Source: Muscardinus avellanarius
Lineage: Eukaryota > Chordata > Mammalia > Rodentia > Gliridae
Reading direction: 5' to 3'
Length of the DNA stretch: 64,000 bases
Assembly (NCBI GenBank): GCA_963383645.1
Contig: OY726561.1
Span: 135,902,404 to 135,966,403 of the forward strand
In this document: in pieces, positions 48,201 through 54,114 of the stretch
Position numbering within the stretch: position 1 is the first letter of the stretch
Layout: each line of letters begins with the position of its first letter
Program-made: the position numbers and the translations under genes
The notes under the pieces: generated by a model
The model's database searches: none
What the model was told of the DNA's origin: nothing
The model's input: the letters and a program-made list of their open reading frames with translations, nothing else

Positions 48201-51200
48201 GCCTGGGCTCAGCAGGTGGAAGACAGCTAAGGCAGATATGGTAAGACAAAAACCACATTCACGTCAACGGCAGGGAGATTAGAACCCGTTAACCTTCAAG
48301 ACCTCACATTTCAAAATCTCAAATAATGTGTAGGTATAGATTGGTAATAGTGAGCCCAATGTCCCACTAACTCTTAATTAAATGTTCATTTCCATGGGGA
48401 AAATTTCCCTTGTACATATAGTACCCATGACCATTTCACCCCATTACCCAGAGGCCCCAGGGCCTTATTATTTGGAACAACTGAAGCTGCAGGCCTGTCC
48501 CATGGCAGGACCCGGCCCCTCAGTAAGCCCAGTAATGTCCTGGGCGACAAACCTCGCTCCTCTGAAGGGTGCACAGGGTCAGCGCTGCGTAGAGGGCTGG
48601 GCAGCTTGCGGGTGCCAGAGGAGCCCATCTGAGGGGCTCCCTGCATGTCCAGGAGTTCAAAGATTGGTGTGCTTATTATAACTGTTTTCTACAAGTGCAA
48701 GAAAACGGTTTGTTCGGGAAAGGGCTGCTTTTTCTAATTCACCCAGAGGCCCCAGAAGGGCCAACACAGGGTGCCCCTGGAATTATCCCCATAGCCCATC
48801 CTTCAGCGGCCACGTGGGGCAGGGCCACTGAGGAGGAAGGCCAGCCGGCCGGGGCAGGATAGCCAGGGACCTCGCTTGGGACTTACTTGGAATGGTGCTC
48901 ACGGTTCAAGCCGGGGCCTCAGAGTCTCAGCTCCACAAGTCTAGTCGTGTGTGGTCCCCAAGAAGTGACCAGCACCCATTCTGCACAGCCTAGGCTCCCA
49001 GAAAGTCACTCCAGCATGCAAAGGGTGACATTGTCCAAGACCCCCAAGCTTGGGCTAGCTGGTCAGCAATTCCGCTCCTTACGAGAACCCAACATCATAC
49101 CCAGAGGAGTGAGCGGATGACCGTGCACCAGGGTAGTTCTTGTACCGTGTTCACAGAGGACAGACTGAAGCTTCTTGGCAGCTGGCCAAGTCCTCCCTCA
49201 ACCAGAGCCCAGGACACCAGTTTGCCTGCAGATGGACTTGGGGGTGTCAGCCCGGGATGCAGGGCTCGCCTTTTTCAGCCCTCAGGACCAGCGCCCTCCC
49301 AGGTTTCCTGGTTCCCCAGTCTCCGTCACACCTTTATGAGTAGCTTTTGTGACTGGGACATCATAGTCTCTCTGGTCCCCATATTCCTGAGACCACCATT
49401 CATCTTATACTCATTTTTGTCCATCTCAAGAGCTGCTCCCAGATGATGTCAGGCTGGCTCTGGGGAGACATTTTGAAAGTGATTTAAAGGTTTTCAGGAA
49501 GCCGGGCAGGCGTGATGCCGCACGCTAGCATTTGGGGGGCTGAGACAGGAGGATCATGGGTTCGAGGACAGCCTCAGCTACTGAGTGAAGCCCTCTGCAA
49601 CGCAGTCAGACCCTGTTTCAAAATAAAGAATAAAAAATAGGGCTGGGGGTGTAGCTTGGAGATAGAATGCCCCTGGGTTCCATACCAAGTACTGCAAAAA
49701 ATAAAATAAAAAATAAAAATAAACAAAGGGCCTCAGGGGAAGGGCAGACAGTGAGACTACGGCCAGTCTGCACTCGCAGGACCAGCCGAAAACTGTGTCC
49801 CCCGTGTCCCCACCCCTGAGATCAAAGCCCCCAGCCCACACGTATGTGTGTCAAAGGTAGGAAAATGAAAGACGGAGTACAGGCTCGCCTGCAGCTGGGG
49901 CCATGGACAGTCAGACTTGGGGAGGCTTGGCTCCCAGCGGAAGCGCCCCTCAGACCTCCATCCCACCCCCAGGATTGCCGGCGTGCAGTGCGTGACCGTG
50001 CCCGGCTACTCCAAGGGCTTTGGCTACCAGACGGGGCAGAGCTTCTCTGGAGAGTTTGACCACGCCTGGAACGCGGTGTACCTAGAGGGGAGTTGGCACC
50101 TGCTGGACAGCACCTGGGGCAGCGGCCTGGTGGACACCACGACCTCCAAGTTCACCTTCCTGTGAGAGCAAGTCTCTGGTGGGCATGCAGGGTGGGGGGA
50201 GGCACAGAGGATGGAGTCCTCGCCAGGCTGTGATGGAGTGTGTAATAGTTTGAGGCCACTGGTGAGGCCTTGGTCCCCAAGGCCATTCTACCTTTGAGCA
50301 ATACCCCCAGCCTTATTTTTTATTGTTTCACTTGAAAAAAGATCACACTGATTTACAAAGGGCCTCACTAAGTCGCTGAGGCTGGCCGTGAACCTGCAAT
50401 CCTCCTATGTCAGCCTCCCAAGTGCTGGGTTTACAAGTGTGCGCCACCACGCCCAGCTTAGGCCCAGAACTTTCTGCACCGTCATGCTCCTTGACTGAGT
50501 CTCTCTGACTCCCTACAGCTCCTTTTACATAAACCCCAAGAACCTCCAGCATTGGCCACAGGCTGCCTGTTGGGAAAAACCGGGCTGACGTGGCTCTCTA
50601 GCTGCCAACAGACCCCCTTCGGGCCTCGGCCTGCCTCACATGCACAGCGGACACCAGGCTGTCCTCCTGTTTCCCCCACAGAAACCAGGCTCCTTCTCTC
50701 TGAGCCAAGGAAAGGGCTGGGGTTGATGGGAAGGGGTGCTGCAGGTGGCTCAGAGTCCCTGTGGGCCGCAGAATTGCAGGGTGGCTGGGCTTCACTGGAC
50801 CACGTGTGTCTACAGGGCTCTGGTCCATGCCAGCCTGAACCTACAGCCATACGCGACATTCCTGTGGATCACGGTAGCCACCAGTGGCTCCAATTCCTTT
50901 TTCTTCAGAAAAATGAGAACGTTCTGACTTTTGCAGCTCAAATCTTTTTTTTTTTTTTTTTTCAGTACTGGGGATGAAACCCAGGGGCACTGTACCTCCG
51001 AGCTACACCCTCATCCCTATTTCTTAGTGTTTTTATTTTTGAAACTGGGTCTCACTCAGTTCCAAAGGGCCTCACTAAGTAGCTGAGGCTGTCCACGAAC
51101 CGCAGTCCTCCAGTCTCTACCTCCTAAATGCTGGGATGACAAGCACACTTACATCTTAACTGATGCCAGGCATGGTGGCACACGTTTGTAATCCTAGTAC

Positions 51201-53830
51201 TTGGGAGACTGAGACAGGAGGATCACAGCTTCGCGGCCAGCCTCAGCTTCTTAGTGAGGCCCTCTGCAACAGAGTGAGACCGTTTTCAAAAAGAATAAAA
51301 AATCAGGCTGGGGGTGCAGCTCAGAAGTAGAATGCCCCTGGGTCCCATCGTAGTGCCAGAAAAGAAAAAAAAAAAAAAAAAAAAAAAAACCCTGATGGAC
51401 ACTCCTACACCCAGGACAAATAAAAGCTGCAGGTGCACACATCCTACGCACAGACACACATGCTGTCACCCTCTCAGCCCCCTTGGTCTGAAGGCCACTT
51501 TCCTGGAGTGCAGTGATGTCTCTTGACCCCCATGTCCTGTCTCTGGAGCACGAGTTTTCTAGCCAGATCCAGGGAGCCACAGAAGTCCCCCACAGGTGCG
51601 GAGGCGGTGCTGATGGACGGGGCACACTTTACACTTCGGCTCCCTGCCCCCCACGCTTCCACTTCCCGTACCTGGTCCTCCGGCTACACCTTCATACCGT
51701 CAAGTTTCTTTTTGGCACCGAGAGGAGGGGAAACAGTTTCTCTTCCTGGACCCCTAGGATACTCAGAGCAGGCCACGGTTTCAAGCAGTGGCCTCTTCAA
51801 AGGGACCTGAAACCCAGCCTTGGCTCCAAGGTCTAGAAGCAGCCAGTAAGGAAGAGTCTCCCATCTCCATCTCAGGGCGAGAGGCGACACCTGGTCCCAC
51901 ACACAGTGCCAACAGGGCCCCTCCTGTGGGTGTAGCAACCACAAGAAGGTCCTCAGAGCCCCCGCCCCGAATCCCGCCCCACCCCGCCGCAGAGCCGGGT
52001 GATGGCGGCCAGGCCTGCTGACCAGCTCTCCATCCGCTCCAGCTACAACGAATTCTACTTCCTCACCCATCCCGCCCTGTTCATCGAGGACCACTTCCCA
52101 GACAACAAGAACTGGCAGCTGCTGAAGCCTCCCCAGTCCCTGAGGCAGTTTGAAAACAACATGTACCACAAGAGCGAGTTCTACAACAAGGGCATGCTCA
52201 GCGCCCGCCCGGAGACGGCCATGATCCGAACAGGTACGGGGCAGTCGGCGGCCAGCCCAGCCCAGGGGCAGAGCCGGCTGCTGCCCGCGCCACCGCGAGC
52301 TCATCTGAGGCGGCCCTGCTGGGCCTGTGGGGGCGACGGCAGGACGTGGCCATGGGTCACACCGGCGGGGACAGAAGCCCACTCGCTGTAGCATAACCCT
52401 AGAAGGGAATGCGTCCGAAGGCTGTGGCTGGCCTAGCATCTGAGGGCGGGACAAACAACCTGGCTTCTCACGGGAGTCAGGGACGGAGGATCCCACTGGG
52501 TGGACATCGCTCAGCGCAAATGGCAGAAAACAGGACTGTCTTAGCACACACACAGCTACCCGCTCCGAGGCCCAGAAGAACGCGTTGGCGTGCTGTCTTC
52601 TTCCTCCTGGGGACAGTGTCTGGGACCCACAGAGCCAGTGTTTGTATGTCCGTAGACGATCAGAGTTCAGGGGCCGCAGGACTCTCCCGGGACAGTTGGA
52701 AGCAGTTCTCACCATGACAGAGAAAGGTTGGGAAGAGATGGCCAGCGCGCTGGGTTGTGGGAGCTGGAGAACCGGTTGGATGGACGTGCTGTGGCCTGTG
52801 GGAGTGGAGAGATGAGGAGACACAGCAAGGCCCCAACCTCCACACTCAGGCACCCCTAGGCCAGGGTTGGGCTCCACGGGGCTCAGGCCGGCCTGCTCAG
52901 AACCCCCTCCCATCTGGAGGTAGGATCCAGCTTTTCCGAGCCAGATACAGAATACCAAGCTTAGCTAGCCCCATAGCTGGCCTGAGGAGTATGGGGGTGC
53001 CAGACCTGGGGTACCAGAACCATCATCGTGGGCCTCGAGGGGCCTTCTCTAGAGGGCTGTCTCCCATGCCTCTCTGAGGGCCCAGTGTCCGGTCCCCAGG
53101 GCTAGGTGTGTAGCTCAGGCACACAGGAGGCCTTAGAGGGCCCGCCATCCCATATGCATCATGGACAGGAGGTCACGTTGGCTATCAGCCAGGCTGGAGC
53201 AGGGGTGGGCCCCGACCCCAAGCCCACACTGCAGGAGACAGGGGTCGGCGGGGTTAGTTCCAGCTGGCTTGGCCCTCCCATCTCACAAAGATTTCCTTAA
53301 CCCGGGTGCTGGGCCCCTGCAGAGTCTTTGCGGCTACAAATGCCTGGCAGCTCCTCTGCTAACATAACAGCGTGCGGCTGCTCACTTTGAGAAGCCCTTT
53401 CCTGCACTGGCGTCAGATGGCAGGATGTTCAGTCTGCTGTGGGTCACTGAGCCACGGGAAAGAACCATCCAGGCCACAACATCAAACCAATGTGTCTGAG
53501 CTGAGTTGCCTTTTCAAGAGACTGAAAATGTCAACGCCAGATCTCTTCATGTACAGAAGTCTAAAACTTGATTCTATCTTCATGACATGCATAAGAGAAT
53601 TATTTTCTAGTGGTAGCCATTTACCTTAGGAATGGAGATGGGAGTCAGGCGTGCTGGCACACACCTGTAATCACAGTACCTGGGAGGCTGAGACCGAAGG
53701 ATCATAGGTTCAAGGCCAGACTCTGCAATTTAAGCAAGGCCTTTTGTTTCAAATTTTTAAAAATAAAATAAAGTAGGGCTGGGGATGTAACTCAGAGGTA
53801 GATTGGCCCCTGGGTTCAATCCCCTGTACT

Positions 53831-53882
<52 letters not shown>

Positions 53883-54058
53883 AGAGATGGGAACCAGGCT
53901 TGGTAGTATATACCTGTAACTTAGGAGGCTGAGACAGGAGGATTGCAAGTTTGAGGCCAGCCTCAGCAACTTAGTGAGACCCTGTTTCAAAATAAAAAAT
54001 AAAAAGGGATGGGGGTATAGTTTTGAGGTAGAATGCCCCTGGGTTTAATCAAACCCTA

Positions 54059-54114
<56 letters not shown>

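Larger units (their letters stand above)
40663..49972 (+). other. KY: KY intron 8
   Basis: 9310 nt. It holds eight SINE copies (one nested pair), a MIR-like fragment and a perfect hairpin at 43217-43257. The longer stretches without a named repeat are about 40663-41930, 43260-44390, 46170-46890 and 47520-49500; no gene is recognisable in them. Confidence 0.9.
50162..52042 (+). other. KY: KY intron 9
   Basis: 1881 nt with three SINEs, two of them adjacent and in opposite orientation. The remainder is G/C-rich and single-copy-looking. Confidence 0.9.

Noticed and set aside
51684..52958. 424-codon open frame on the minus strand across KY exon 10
   Set aside because: It is the reverse of G/C-rich coding and intron sequence, has no recognisable domain or conserved start context, and crosses exon-intron borders. 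A shadow ORF is the simplest reading.
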